A DNA stretch of 64,000 nt from Apium graveolens (GCF_009905375.1 NC_133657.1:46426192-46490191); one strand, 5' to 3'. Positions 1-11,505 are shown, counted from the first letter of the stretch. The notes: a model not told the origin generated them from the sequence alone. A program made the numbers and translations.

Positions 1-1020
1 CCGGCGAACATCGGAAAACTTCAAAACACAACGCCCTTCTCTACAGACCTCGTTGGTTCATGAAACTTATACGACTAGATTGCAAATTTCACAGAGAACA
101 CAACCCATTATAACACAACATCAATCTATCACAGAATAAGAAACCCCCAAATTTCAATTAAGAACATTCATACGGGTTATAAACCCTAATTTTGAAATTC
201 GAAAATTAAACCCACTTTTGAGCATGTTATTGAACTCCAAATCAGACGTATGACATATGAAAATCATCAGAAAAACAAGCTCTACAACATGCAATCATCA
301 AATCATACAAACAATCATCAGAACAAAAATTCATATTTTTAATAAAATAAATTCGAAAATAAATAAATTTTCAGAAAATAAACCTTTGATTCTGCAGTGA
401 AACAAAGCTCAGAATCTGATAGAACACTTCAAATTCTTCGTTTTGGTTACTCAAGCTTTGAAAACAGAGATCGGTAACGCCTTCGTTTTGCTGTTTGATT
501 CTTAGAACAGTTTTAGGAAATTAGGGTTTTTCTCTGAAAATTATATAATTATCTGTCTGCATATGATTTTGATACGAAATAAAATACGGTAAAAGGCTAT
601 TTATAATTACGGAAAATTAGTATCCCGTTGGATCATTCCGGATATAAAACGGTACGTTTATTTGTAAAAACTGATCCAAACAGTATCGGTTTTCGGGATA
701 ATTATCCAAATCAGTACGATTTGTACTGCGGTCTTGGTCTCAGCGCCTGGTTACACGTATTACGAAGTGATAATTGTGATAGTTTAATAAAAAGCTCCCG
801 TTTATCGAAAATACGGGTTTTACTGAATTACCGAAACGAATATTGTATCGAAAATGTTGCGCCGGGACCCGCGCATGACAAACCGTACGCCGGATCGAAA
901 AAGTTGAAACATGGAATATGCTCGGAATATTACAATTTGGTTAGGAAGGAGTTCTCGAAAGAGTTTCGGGTTCCAAAAACGTAACAACGGTTGACGTCGG
1001 TTGGTTCCCATTTTTATAAA
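1..1020 (-). repeat. LTR-like fragment of an unidentified retrotransposon, cut by the window edge
   Basis: On the minus strand this stretch reads like the U3, TATA box, transcript start and leader of a gypsy-type LTR. A GC-richer upstream part (about 640-1000) precedes a TATA-like box at 597-605. Then comes a region containing 'aaaccctaatttcc' and an AT-rich tail down to base 1. No protease, RT or integrase motif is present. The 118-residue plus-strand open frame at 628-984 has no recognisable domain and lies in the presumed U3, so I do not call it a gene. The element family is not identified, and neither LTR terminus is recognisable here. Confidence 0.4.
597..605 (-). promoter_or_regulatory. 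TATA-like box of the LTR-like fragment
   Basis: The minus strand reads TATAAATAG, followed about 60 bases downstream by an 'aaaaaccctaa' leader-like sequence. This is the usual plant LTR promoter arrangement. Only the sequence pattern supports it. Confidence 0.3.
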
Positions 1021-2049
1021 ATAGATTTTAAGTATCCGGAAAAAGATTTTAGAAATTTCATATGATTCTTATAAATCCATAAACCAACATAAAAATAATT
1101 AGGAAGATATGACAATTATCTATATTTTATTTTGGACTTATAAAAATTAAAATACTCAATTAACATTATTTTTGAATATTCAAGTACATATAACACTTAA
1201 CAATTAGCTCACAGAATAGATACTGAACACACATAATAATTATATAATAGCAAAAATAATTACACGATATATCCTGGATATTACAAATAATTTACTCAAA
1301 TAACATGCATTTATAATTATTCAAAAAATATAATTATCTAATAAGTAAATTTTAATTATATATATATTGTAATCGTAGTAGCATTGATAATAAATTCATA
1401 TATATTTTTACTCAACAGAGTATCAGTCATTGATGCTAAAAATAATTCATATATCATAAAGACTAACTACTGACATTCTTTTTTTTTTTTTAAGAATTCG
1501 AAGAGAAATTTGTACTGATATCATTATTGAAATTGTTTTTAAGTTTCTTTCGTATATGATTCTAATATTTTTTATAATAACTTGATACCATTGTATATTA
1601 TTTTTCTAAAATTAAATATTTTTCAATTCATTATTTTTTAAAATATTAGTTGAACTTGTGGCAAAAAAGAAAAAAAATATTAGTTGAACTTGTTAATCCT
1701 TTTAAATTATCGACTAATATTTTTTTTCTTAGATAGCATAAAATGGATTAAATCAAACGGTACAATACCTTATAGTTTTAACCTTTTTTCTAAATAATTA
1801 AAAAAATTAAAGTAATTCCAAATAATTGTACGATGTTTTCCAGTATTAAATATTATTTTCGTAAAATTATTATTGCTCGACTTAATTTTTTTTTGAAAGA
1901 TTGGATTTTATAATTTTTTAAGTTTCTTATATAAATATATGTGAGTTAAGTTCTATTGAACCCTTATTTTTGTTGAGTACGGGAGTCCATATATGTTCTG
2001 CAATTAAATAGTACATAAAATATTATAAAACACATTATAATGTGAATCA

Positions 2050-2181
2050 TGTTCTACAAACATTACTATTTTAATAAAAATATTGTAAATCTAATATATT
2101 TGACAAATTAAATATTACAGAACATATAATTATGTAGAACAAGATTAGTTTGTAGAACATACATTTTCACGTTGTAGAACA
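2050..2181. repeat. Cluster of tgtagaaca motifs in both orientations
   Basis: The 9-mer TGTAGAACA or its complement occurs at 2050-2058 (inverted), 2133-2141, 2151-2159 and, as TGTAGAACA, 2173-2181. A related half site lies near 1994. The spacing is irregular. It could be the end of a small DNA transposon or Helitron, but I see no clear terminal inverted repeats or target duplication. Confidence 0.4.
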
Positions 2182-2189
2182 CGTACATG

Positions 2190-2253
2190 TTCAACTTGTT
2201 TAACATTAATGATACAACACATTCAACTTGTTTAATATTAATGATACAACACC
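2190..2253. repeat. Perfectly abutting 32-bp tandem duplication
   Basis: A unit starting ttcaacttgtttaa is present at 2190-2221 and again at 2222-2253. The copies differ at one internal base (C/T) and at the last base. The near identity suggests a recent slippage or tandem duplication in non-coding DNA. Confidence 0.8.
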
Positions 2254-2820
2254 ATAATACATGTTCATATCTTTGAATTTATTATTTTAGTTTTGAAATT
2301 AATAAAAAAAATTAAACATGAACTATTAGATTGGATTATAATATTAAGTTAATATTAAGTAAAAAGAAAAAGAGACTCCATGGATAAGATTACTTATAAT
2401 AACCATACCAAATTTAACAATTAAAAATTTATGATCTCTTTTACAAATATTCGAATATAAATGTATTTTTAATTAAATAATGCAATAAACAATCTATATT
2501 TATGATGAAGAAACATCAAATATCTTATCATTTTTCAAATAACATATTAATGGAAAATCTAATTTTAACTATTTAGTGTGTAATTTAATTTTTTTAAAGA
2601 TAATGAAAAAAGAAGGACTTTGGTATCAACTTTTTATAAATTCACCATCGTTGAATAATTTCATAAACATAATTAATTTTTTATGTAAAACGTTAAAAAA
2701 TAAATCAATTTAGTATACGTTGTAAATTTAACGGATCTTCTGACATCTAATGTCAAATTCTAAATATATTTAAATATTGGGTGAAGTCCTAAAAATAATA
2801 ATGTGTAACCGGTCACGTAG

Positions 2821-3080
2821 TAATTTTGAAACATATTATCAATTGAATTAATCATATGAAGAACTCAAAAAAATAATTTTTATTAATTTGAGACTTTATA
2901 AAATAATTTAAATTTACTAAACCTATAGAGTAGCGATGTATTTTCGATCGGCCGGGTCATGTAGTCAAATTTTGAGTATTTTTTTTTAAAATTGGTAAAG
3001 TAATTTTGATACATATTATCAATTGACTTGATTCGATGAAAATCTCAAAAATATTAATTTTTATTGACATAAGATATTAA
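2821..3080. repeat. Diverged 80-bp unit repeated 180 bp apart
   Basis: The segment starting taattttgaaacatattatc at 2821 recurs at 3001 as taattttgatacatattatc. Both then continue with aattga, a gaa..ctcaaaaa block and an atttttatt block. The 180-bp period suggests two monomers of an old tandem repeat. No third unit is evident. Confidence 0.65.
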
Positions 3081-3104
3081 AAAAAAAATTACTGCCCGTA
3101 AACA

Positions 3105-4617
3105 GTAATTCTTGTTTTTCTGATTTGATTCTGATTTTTCTGATTTTTGTCATATTTTCTTTTTGAGATTAGATCATGGATAATATGATATGTTAAGATC
3201 AGATTATGTGTTTTAAAATGCTTTTATGTGTTGTATGAGCATGGTGGATGGTTATGGCCTTTCGACCTTAGTGTAATGGTTTTGGTTTTGGTTTTAAATA
3301 CGACTTGCATGTCGTCAATCTTTGTAATCATAAATCTCGAATGTAACTCGAGTTATTCTTATAAGTTCATTAGATTAGTTTTACTTTCAATCATGTAATA
3401 TAATTGAAGACTCAAGAAGGCTATCCAATGGAGGTGATACAAAGAAGAAGACGAGGCATACAAGAAGTCTAAACAAAGAAGAAGACTTATGTAATAAGTA
3501 GTTGTATTTATTTCCATCACCATATTAGATTGACCTTGATCTTTATCATGAGCTTGATAAAGATCACATAGGATGGGGCCATAACCAAACACATTTACTT
3601 TATTGCACTTTACATTTACTTGTTTATTTAATTTTATATATGAGATATACGCCTATGTTTACCATGCGATGATAGATTTAGGTGAACTTAAATCAATATA
3701 AGGCGTGCTCTAGAAAATCTAGAATAAGAATCATTTCTTGCCTTAACAATAAATATTATGAATATGATCATGAGATTCTTGTGTTTATGAAACACGTAAT
3801 TGAATATGAATTTTCAATATTGAGAGAAAGGATGATTCTGTCAACAACAGATTTGTATCTGTAAGAAAGGGTTATTAAGTGACGCCTCTTGACAATGCTC
3901 CACCCGATCTGGGAATCATCTGATTATCGATTATTGATTTAAAATATTTAATTTAAAAGGAAGAATCTCTTTATAATATGATTATGATTATAACGTAATA
4001 TAATCCCTCTAAAATTAAATAATATCAAGTAGTAATTGGCCAATGACACAACGGGCTTGTGTCGGTCATAGCCTTCCAATATGGTAGAAAGTGGTTCTTA
4101 TTTTTAAATCATTGTCGTTTCGTGCTACAGCCGAAGGCTTTGATTTTGAAATTAAAAATACTTGTCTATTACATAGAGATGTGTACATTGAATTAGAATC
4201 TAAAGGTCGGTACGTGCTACAGCCTTGGGCCGTTAAAGACTGATTCAATTGTACGAAATGTTGGGTTAGACTTGACTTAGAATATTGAGTTTGTCGTGCC
4301 ACAGCCGTGACTCAATTATTCAAGAGGCTAAACTTATATTAGGGAATAACATAAGATGTAATTGACAAGAGTTGTCTGCCTATTGAACATCACATGACGT
4401 TTCGTGCCACAACCGAGGTTGTGTGATGGAATGTAGGATCCCTATTCCCACTAGCATTATGAATGCTTAATTTTCACTTAGGGGGTTGAAAAAATTAGAT
4501 AAAATAGTGGGAGACACTTATGAATAAAGACCCGATTCATATAGTGTTTTGAAATGAAATTGAATATTTGCTAAGTGTTGTTATGTGTTTATCATTTACA
4601 GATTTACTATATTCATC
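3105..4617 (+). other. Copia-1 leader (5' untranslated region)
   Basis: This is non-coding sequence between the truncated 5' edge and the gag ATG at 4618. It begins with a T-rich 'tgatttttctgattttt' stretch and continues without a frame of note. Its 3' part carries a spaced repeat (see 4060-4415). I infer leader status from position and from the gag start that follows; no primer-binding site survives. Confidence 0.55.
4060..4415 (+). repeat. Spaced CGTGCYACAGCC repeat in copia-1 leader
   Basis: Copies are at 4121-4133, 4213-4224, 4295-4307 and 4403-4415, with a weaker fifth form near 4060-4072 (gtcggtcatagcc). Spacing is 82 to 108 bases. Each copy sits just after a T/G-rich step (ttcgtg, ttgtcgtg). 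Spaced copies in an untranslated leader suggest an RNA structural or binding element rather than coding sequence. Confidence 0.7.
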
Positions 4618-4745
4618 ATGTCTTCTGCACTATCACTCCGGAGCATACTAGATGCTCACAAGTTGACTGGTCCTAATTTAGCTGTTTGTTTTCACTGTAA
4701 CAAGTTGGGGCACTAGAAGAGGAATGCAAGGTTTACCTTGCAGAA
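4618..4745 (+). pseudogene. gag: Copia-1 gag remnant with a large internal deletion
   Basis: The ATG at 4618 opens a typical copia gag N-terminus (SILDAHKLTGPN). After about 22 codons it jumps directly to a CCHC zinc knuckle of form CFHCNKLGH..KRN. The roughly 200 or more residues normally between these points are absent. In the knuckle a TGG codon has become a TAG stop, and a one-base deletion in the final Cys codon shifts the frame. The protein cannot form particles. Confidence 0.8.
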
Positions 4746-7633
4746 TTGAAGAAGAAGAAGAAGGGTAGTAAGACTACCGCTTCTGATTCAGGCATGTTAA
4801 TGATCGAAGTTAATATGTCACTAGGTCAAATTTCTACTTGGGTATTAGATACCGCCTGTGGTTCTCATATTTGCAATTCGTTGCAAGGACTAAAGGGAAG
4901 TGGGACTCTTGAAAAAGATGAGGTGATTCTACGTATGGGCAATGGAGCAAGGGTTGCGATCATATCTGTAGGATCATTTAGTTTACATATGCCTACGGGC
5001 AAGACTATTATTTTGAATAATTGTTATTACGTTCCCTCTATTGTGAGGAATATTGTTTCTATTCCTATGGTGGATGTGGATGGTTTTTCATTTATTATTA
5101 AGAATAATGAATGTTCTATCCTTAGAGATAATGTTCTTTTTGGATGTGGCATTTTAAATAATGGTCTGTATGTATGTGATGTAGAGCATGATTTACTTCA
5201 GATTGAACAAACTAATAAAAGAAAACGAGATGATGAAAATCTGACCTATTTATGGCACTGTAGGCTAGGTCATATTAGTGAAAATAGACTGCGGACATTG
5301 CATAATGAAGGGTTACTTGACCCCTTTGATTTTGAATCATATCCTACATGCGAGTCTTGTCTATTGGGTAAAATGACCAAATCTCCATTTAGTGGACATG
5401 GAGAGAGGGCTGCAGATTTGCTTGGATTGGTACACACAGATGTATGTGGACCAATGTCTACGCAAGCCATGGGTGGATTTTCGTACTTCATAACTTTCAT
5501 AGATGATAGATCTAGATTCGGATATGTGTATGTGATGAAACACAAGTCTGAAGCCTTTGAAAAGTTCAAAGAATATAAACATGAAGTGGAGAAACAAACC
5601 AAACACAGTATTATAACTCTTCGATCAGATCGAGGTGGTGAATACTTGAATGGAGAGTTTCTAGATTATCTCAAAGAAAATGGTATAGTCTCTCAGTGGA
5701 CTCCTCCATATACTCCACAGTTAAATGGGGTATCTGAAAGGAGAAATCGAACTTTGTTAGACATGGTTCGGTCCATGATGAACTATGCGAATCTTCCAGT
5801 ATTACTATGGGGTTATGCATTGGAAACCTCAGCATATTTACTGAATAAGGTGCCTTCCAAATCTGTTCCTCAAACACCATATGAGATATGGAAAGAAAGG
5901 AAACCGAGTCTTAAACACGTTAAGATTTGGGGATGTCCAGCTTATGTCAAGAAAGTTGACTTATATAAGCTGGAATCTCGATCCGTAAAATGTAATTTTA
6001 TGGGATATCCTAAAGAGACTTTGGGGTATTACTTTTACACAGATCATCGGGTGTTTGTCTCCAGACATGCTACCTTCTTGGAAAAGGAGTTTATCCTTGA
6101 AGGAAACAGTGGGAGCAAAATTGAACTTGATGAAGTTCAAGAAGCACAAACTACTACGGATCAAGTGGAAACACCTGTTCAGATTGAACAACCTTCTGTG
6201 GAACAGCCCATTCGTAGGACAGGGAGAGTGTCTCGCCAACCTGAGAGGTATTATGGCCTTGTCATTGAGAATGACAATGAGTTGTCAATCATTGATGATG
6301 ACAACCCCGTGACCTATAATGACGCTATGAGTAGTGTTGACTCAGAGAAATGGCATAGTGCCATGAAATCCAAAATGGAATCTATGTATACCAACCAAGT
6401 ATGGACTCTGGTTGAGGTGCCTGAAGGTGTTATACCTATTGGGTGCAAGTGGGTATACAAAAGAAAGATTGGAGCAGATGGCCAGGTGGAGACCTATAAG
6501 GCCAGGCTCGTGGCAAAAGGATTCAAACAAAGGCAAGGGATTGACTTTGATGAAACTTTTTCGCCTGTAGCCCTGTTAAAATCAATTCGGATTTTGCTTG
6601 CGATTGCTGCTTACTACGACTATGAGATCTGGCAAATGGACGTGAAAACGGCCTTCCTCAATGGGGAACTTGAGGAGGAAGTGTATATGACACAGCCAGA
6701 GGGTTTTCTTTCCAAGGGAAATGAACACCTAGTGTGTAAGCTGCTGCAAATAATATATGGTTTAATGAAAGCTTCTCGTAGATGGAACATCCGTTTTGAT
6801 GAGACAATCAAAGAGTTTGGTTTTATCAAAAACATAGATGAACCATGTGTCTACAAGAAGGTTAGTGGAAGCGCGGTAACATTTCTTGTATTGTATGTGG
6901 ATGACATACTTCTTATAGGAAATGATATACCGATGCTACAATCAGTCAAAGTATGGCTATCAAAGAACTTCACCATGAAGGACTTGGGAGAAACATCCTA
7001 CATTCTCGGTATGAAGTTCTATAGAGATAGATCTAGAAGAATGATAGGTCTTACCCAGGGTACATACATCCAGAAAGTGCTTAAAAGGTTTAGCATGGAA
7101 AACTCCAAAAGAGGTCTCATACCGATGAGCCATGGAGTGTCCCTTTCCGAAAAATGTCTCCTAAGACACCTGAGGAAAGAGAGCGTATGAGTAAGATTCC
7201 TTATGCTTCAGCAATAGGATCTATCATGTACGCGATGTTGTGTACAAGGCCTGATGTTGCTTATTCAATTAATGTGACGAGCAGATATCAGTCCAATCCA
7301 GGTGAAGACCACTGGAAAGCAGTGAAAAATAACCTTAAGTACTTGCGAAGGACTCAGGACATTTTTCTTGTTTTTGGTGGTGAATCTGAGTTGAAAATAG
7401 AGGGTTATACTGACTCTAGTTTTCAATCAGAAAGTGATAGCAAATCCATGTCAGGGTACGTGTTTACTCTGAATGGTGGTGTAATTCAGACTGTTGAAAG
7501 AGGAGATGTCAATGTCGAGAGAGTTGACACACATAACAACGTAGTAGACCCACTCACAAAGTCACTTTCTCAGAGTCACTTTGATCATCATAAAGACAAG
7601 ATGGGTATTAGATACCTGAGTGATTGGCTTTAG
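4746..7633 (+). pseudogene. pol: Copia-1 pol (protease, integrase, RT, truncated RNase H)
   Basis: The first open segment (4746-7190) runs from protease (WVLDTACGSHIC; DTA in place of the usual DSG/DTG) through the integrase zinc site (HCRLGH ... CESC). The integrase core follows (HTDVCG, RSDRGGEY, SERRNR), then RT (KARLVAKGF, MDVKTAFLNG, YVDDILL). A small indel near 7150 moves the frame, and RNase H resumes at 7154-7633 (TRPDVAYSINV, GYTDSSFQ). RNase H then jumps from NGGVI to a terminal segment ending TKSLSQSHFDHHKDKMGIR. About 60-70 residues, including the SSTEAEY-type region, are missing. RT and integrase motifs look intact, but the polyprotein is broken. Confidence 0.9.
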
Positions 7634-7636
7634 TAC

Positions 7637-7647
7637 AAGTGGGAGAT
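7637..7647 (+). promoter_or_regulatory. Polypurine tract of copia-1
   Basis: The purine-rich aagtgggagat directly precedes the LTR start TGAAAG at 7648. This is the expected plus-strand primer site. Confidence 0.75.
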
Positions 7648-9355
7648 TGAAAGAGATATGTCCTAAGTCCAATCATGTATGAGGATTTAGGAATAACTTT
7701 TATGTAATCTATTTTGATTTCATTGATATTAATAAAAAGGCTTATTTTGTTTTTATTGCGGACTCTATCTACTTAAATATTTAAATAAGATATACCACAG
7801 TTTAGAGTAAAACTTTTTATGGATTGTGATGAGATCATAATAATGAGACCTAAAAGATGATAACTCTAAACTTAAATAGTTCCTGGTCGTAGGATTACTA
7901 ACTGGTAATTAATAATCCGCAAAGATCGGTACATACTATGCTTGCTTCAGTATGAAGGATGTCTGTTCTCATAGACATTTGTGTGGTGACACTATAGCTA
8001 GTATGTAGGTGCTTATTATAGAATAAGTTCACTGAACATGACTCACACAGCTGAACAACTGATGGAGTTCACTCACGTGTCAGCAGTTGTTCACATAGTG
8101 ATAGTTGTACAAGTATCCTTAGACTTGAGGTCATCATAGTCATCTTGTGTACACTGAACTATGCTTTGGTTTAGTTCTTAGTCTCAAGGGACAATTATAA
8201 GGGCTCTACTGGGTATAGGAATTTGTACACGAAGATAGTGTATGATCAATAAAGGATCTACCCCTTCCAGTGTAGGAAGAGAATTTTAAATGCTGATCCA
8301 CTTATGTTGGTTCAGGAATCTCTGGCCAGAGTGAATGAAATTAGAAAGGAGTTTCTTATTTACATTAAATAGAACTAAGCATAGTGAATGGGAAAACAAG
8401 TGATTAAATAAGATAGGCTTGACACAAGTTCCATGCCTTCTATTTAATCGTGATATTGCAGGGTAGAAGGAATTAATTGTACGGTAACTACTCACTGAAT
8501 AGGTTCTTGATATTCTAAGCAGTGAATTCGTATTATCCGGATAGTCGCGATATGCTGAGAAGTATCCTTCATGATGTAGAATAAATATGATTAATTAATT
8601 AATCATATTTAATGAATTAGAGAATTTATATAAATAATGATAAAATTGTTTTATTATTATTTATTTCTACTACCGGCTTAATATTGAACCTACAGGGTCA
8701 CACCATAAAAAAGAATGATTTAATGGTGGAGAAATTAATTAATAATGGTTGATAATTATTTATTTATGAAATAAATAATTAATTGGAAAATTTAATAATT
8801 GATTAAATGAGATTTAATTGATTATAAATGAATTAAAAAAAGCTTCTTAATATTATTAATTAAGAATTTAATTTTTGGAAATTAAATCAAGTGAGAGAAT
8901 TATTTCTAAAGAGTTTAGAAAAAGGATTAATAAATTAAAAGGTGTTTTAATTATTAGTGAGAATAATAAAGGGTTAATAATAATAATATTTTATGGGAAC
9001 ATTTTCAGCTGAAAATTTTGCCTATAAATATACTATTATAAACCCTTTTTTGCCTCAACAAAAAATATTTACAAAACCCTAATTCTCTCCATCTCCTCTT
9101 CCTTCATTACATCGTTTTCTTGGTGGATACCAGTGGAGTGCTTCACACTTGAGGAGCAGCTGCTAAAGATCTCCATTCATCGTTCTTGGATCGCTATTAA
9201 AGACCTTCATCTTTCCATTAACGTAAAGCTTCTTAAGGTAAACATACTGAACTACGAATTAAATATTATTTTTCGCATGGATCCTGCTGAGGATTTCGGT
9301 TTTTTTTTTAAGATTAAATTTACGTTTTCGCTGCGTTTATGTTCTAAAAACCCTT
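7648..9355 (+). repeat. 3' LTR of copia-1 (about 1.7 kb)
   Basis: It starts TGAAAGAGATATGTCC after the polypurine tract and ends near 9350-9355, where gypsy protease sequence begins on the other strand. It aligns along nearly its whole length with the reverse complement of the solo LTR at 41772-43437. Shared landmarks include the stretch around 7960-8150, ctaccggcttaatattg, and a TATA box at 9023. Its last 20 or so bases differ from the solo LTR, so the exact end is uncertain. Open frames inside it are not genes. Confidence 0.85.
9023..9030 (+). promoter_or_regulatory. TATA box in copia-1 LTR
   Basis: The sequence is TATAAATA. It is followed by aaacccttttttgcc and a pyrimidine-rich leader. 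The same TATAAATA context is conserved in the related solo LTR (42063-42070, opposite strand). Confidence 0.6.
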
Positions 9356-9503
9356 CACCTTCCACGGGGCATTCTACTCTTGCAAATCCATATATCGGCA
9401 TGTCAGTCGGGGTCAATTGTGAATCATTGTAACCCATCCTTAAGAAAGTATCATGAAGCAAGTTATCCACCGAGGCTCCGTTATCTACAAGGACCCTCTT
9501 CAT
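9353..9503 (-). pseudogene. Tat-type aspartic protease, truncated after about 50 residues
   Basis: The N-terminal part of protease is present: VDNGASVDNLL (D-N-G-A, an active-site variant typical of Tat elements), then QLTPTDMPIYGF and ECPVEG. Homology ends at about 9353, and the following codons come from the abutting copia LTR. No downstream polyprotein survives. Confidence 0.75.
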
Positions 9504-10237
9504 AGGGCTGTTCCCTATTATCGGTGTTATGACCAGCGGATTATCATGAGGAAATTCACACCTTCCAAGTCAGAATCATCAAATTCCATTGTCACTTTTG
9601 TCTTAACCCTCTTTGGGGCTTCCCCGACAATGTGCATGACTTCTCTAGCATATGCTTACCTTGAATTCTTGGATAAACAAACAGCAGTTGGTCCCCCAAA
9701 GATTGTATTTATCACAGGTCCTCGGGATCACGGTCCTCCAAAGATCGCATTTATCACGGGTCCCCTAGGTTGGGGATTTCGCCCTTGATCATATTGATCT
9801 CTCCTACGATCATCAAAGTTCTTTCTCACGTTGTTGTTCCTATCTCCTCCATCTCCAGTGTACTTGTTCAATCTTCCTTTTTGAATGAGAAATTCAATTT
9901 CATCTTTCAGTTTTCTACACTCATCGGTGTCATGACCAACATCTTTGTGAAATCTGCAATACTTGACCTTACCGAGTTTGGCAGGATCAGCCTTCTGGGG
10001 CTTAGGCCAACGAATATCTCGATCTTTCTCGATTTCCATCAAAATCTGGCTTCTAGGAGCATTCAGCTTAGCATAATCGGTGAACTTTTGTCCAGGTCCT
10101 CCCTTTTTCGGGGTTGAGTCATTGCTTTGCTCAGTTCTAGGATACTTTTCCTTTGTAATATATTCAAGATCGGTTTTCCGCTTCTTGCCTCCAGCGGGCT
10201 CGTTACTTAATACGGTCTTCCTCATTATCTCTTCCAC
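9504..10237 (-). pseudogene. gag: Tat-type gag C-terminal region with zinc motif
   Basis: The 9728-10237 segment is basic and holds YCRFHKDVGHDTDECRKL, the Cys/His cluster typical of Tat gag, then a basic RNNNVRKNFDDRRRD tail ending INAIFGGP. Just beyond, the coding for the IxxIFGGP peptide is duplicated in a head-to-tail copy (about 9713-9780) with a stop between. Between 9504 and 9713 the link to protease is frame-shifted. The protein would bind the genomic RNA. Confidence 0.75.
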
Positions 10238-10261
10238 CTTGATGTACTTCCTGGCTCTATC

Positions 10262-10842
10262 TTAAAGCTGCAACATGCTTTCAGGGGGGCGTTTGGCCAA
10301 GGACATCTTGAAGAACTCATCCCTAGTTCCCTGTTGCAGTGCTATCATGGCTACCTTGTCATCAAGGTCCGGGACTTTTAAAGCTTCCTTTGTAAAATGA
10401 TTCAGGTAATCTCTCAAGGATTCCTTCGCTCCCGGCACAATGCTCATGAGGGATCCTGAACATTTCTCATGCACTCTCCCGCTGATGAACTGCTTAATAA
10501 AAGCCTGACTTAATTTTCTGAAGGACCCAATAGAGTTCGGGGGCAAACGACTATACCATCTTTGAGCCATACCCAACAGGGTTTGAGGAAAGGCCCGACA
10601 CTTAATAGCGTCATTCACGGGATGCAACAACACTGCATTGGAGAAGGTCCTGATGTGATTAGCGGGATCTCCCGCTCCATCATAAGCTTTGATAGTGGGC
10701 ATCTTAAACTTCCTTGAGATATGGGCATTCATTATCTCTTCAGTGAATGGTGGAGTAGGATCATCAGGATCTCCAAGGGGAAGAAGATTGCTTGGATCAG
10801 CTCTCGGGACTACAACCCTTCTTTGTGACGGACCATCCAGGT
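10262..10842 (-). pseudogene. gag: Tat-type gag core (retrotransposon gag domain)
   Basis: The open segment 10262-10732 carries a canonical retrotransposon gag core: YDGAGDPANHIRTF near the start, then AQRWYSRLPPNSI, FIKQF and LRDYLNHF. In relatives this domain builds the particle. Upstream codons (10733-10842) continue the same product (a DPTPPFTEEIM-like segment), so the ATG at 10732 is probably not the native start. A stop next to 10262 separates it from the zinc-motif part. Confidence 0.8.
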
Positions 10843-11489
10843 CTATGATTGGAGGAGGATTTCTCCCCTAGGTGGTAATGGGGGTCTGGAAGCCTGGTGC
10901 GCCTCTAAGTCGCGCTTCATCCTCTGAATCTTAGCCTCGTGGGCCTTGATTCTCTCCTGCACCTCTTGGGGATTCATCCCTCGTGTACTCCTAGGACGTT
11001 GGTTGCCATCAGCCATCGGTTCTTTGCCAACATATCTCCTTCTTGGGGCCACTTCATCGTCCGAAGATTCAGAATCTCTCTCAGTATAAGGACCAGAAAA
11101 TTCCTGATCCTCCGGGATAGGAGCCAAACCTTGAATGTAGGGGGTGTTTGCCTCCGTGCTTCACTCCGTCCAGCATGCCCACTTCCCCCAACCTCGGGGT
11201 AAAGGGGCATCCCATAAGGGGGGTTAGTATTCACAATAGTTGAATACTCATACCTAATGGGTCGAGAATTCATAGGTGTGTGTAGCTGCTGAAGTTGGGG
11301 ATTCATCCCTTGAGTAGCCGAGGGACTCGTCCCTTGTGGCTGAGGTCCAGTTGCCCCTACCTGGGGTTCTCCTTGGGTGGCGGCATAGGTTGAATACGGA
11401 GGTACCTCCACGGTTGACGAAATTGTTTCGGTTGTCCCCGCGGGTGTTCCTCCTTGAAGGGTGTTGCTTGTTCTCCGTGTTCTCGCCAT
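10843..11489 (-). pseudogene. gag: Tat-type gag N-terminal region
   Basis: The ATG at 11489 (MARTRRTSN) lies about 17 bases beyond the primer-binding site and is the likely polyprotein start. The product is Pro/Gln/Thr-rich, then acidic (ERDSESSDDEV), then an Arg/Lys/Glu coiled coil (QERIKAHEAKIQRMKRDLEAH). A frameshift near 11125 moves coding from the first to the second frame. An N-terminal low-complexity region plus coiled coil is usual for Tat gag. Confidence 0.65.
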
Positions 11490-11505
11490 GGTTGTTGTTG
11501 TGCTT

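Larger units (their letters stand above)
1021..3104. other. AT-rich non-coding stretch
   Basis: This 2-kb region has no credible coding frame and no retrotransposon domain. It is very AT-rich and holds short duplications: a 17-base direct repeat near 1643 and 1677, a 32-bp tandem pair at 2190-2253, a cluster of tgtagaaca motifs at 2050-2181, and an 80-bp unit repeated exactly 180 bp apart (2821 and 3001). It may be decayed transposon sequence. The right boundary is where the copia-1 leader begins abruptly. Confidence 0.5.
3105..9355 (+). mobile_element. Copia-1: Ty1/copia retrotransposon, 5' truncated, internally deleted
   Basis: The order on the plus strand is leader, gag remnant, protease, integrase, RT, RNase H, polypurine tract and 3' LTR, which is the copia order. 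No 5' LTR or tRNA-iMet primer site is found upstream. None of the landmark LTR strings, such as the motif around 8675, occurs in 1-3104. The leader starts abruptly near 3105, so the 5' end is lost. Gag and RNase H carry clean internal deletions and pol carries a frameshift. The right end abuts a truncated minus-strand gypsy protease with no visible target duplication. Lineage within copia is not assigned. Confidence 0.85.

Noticed and set aside
628..984. 118-residue open frame on the plus strand
   Set aside because: It lies in an LTR-like U3 region, has no recognisable domain and no start or splice context, and the LTR reads the other way.
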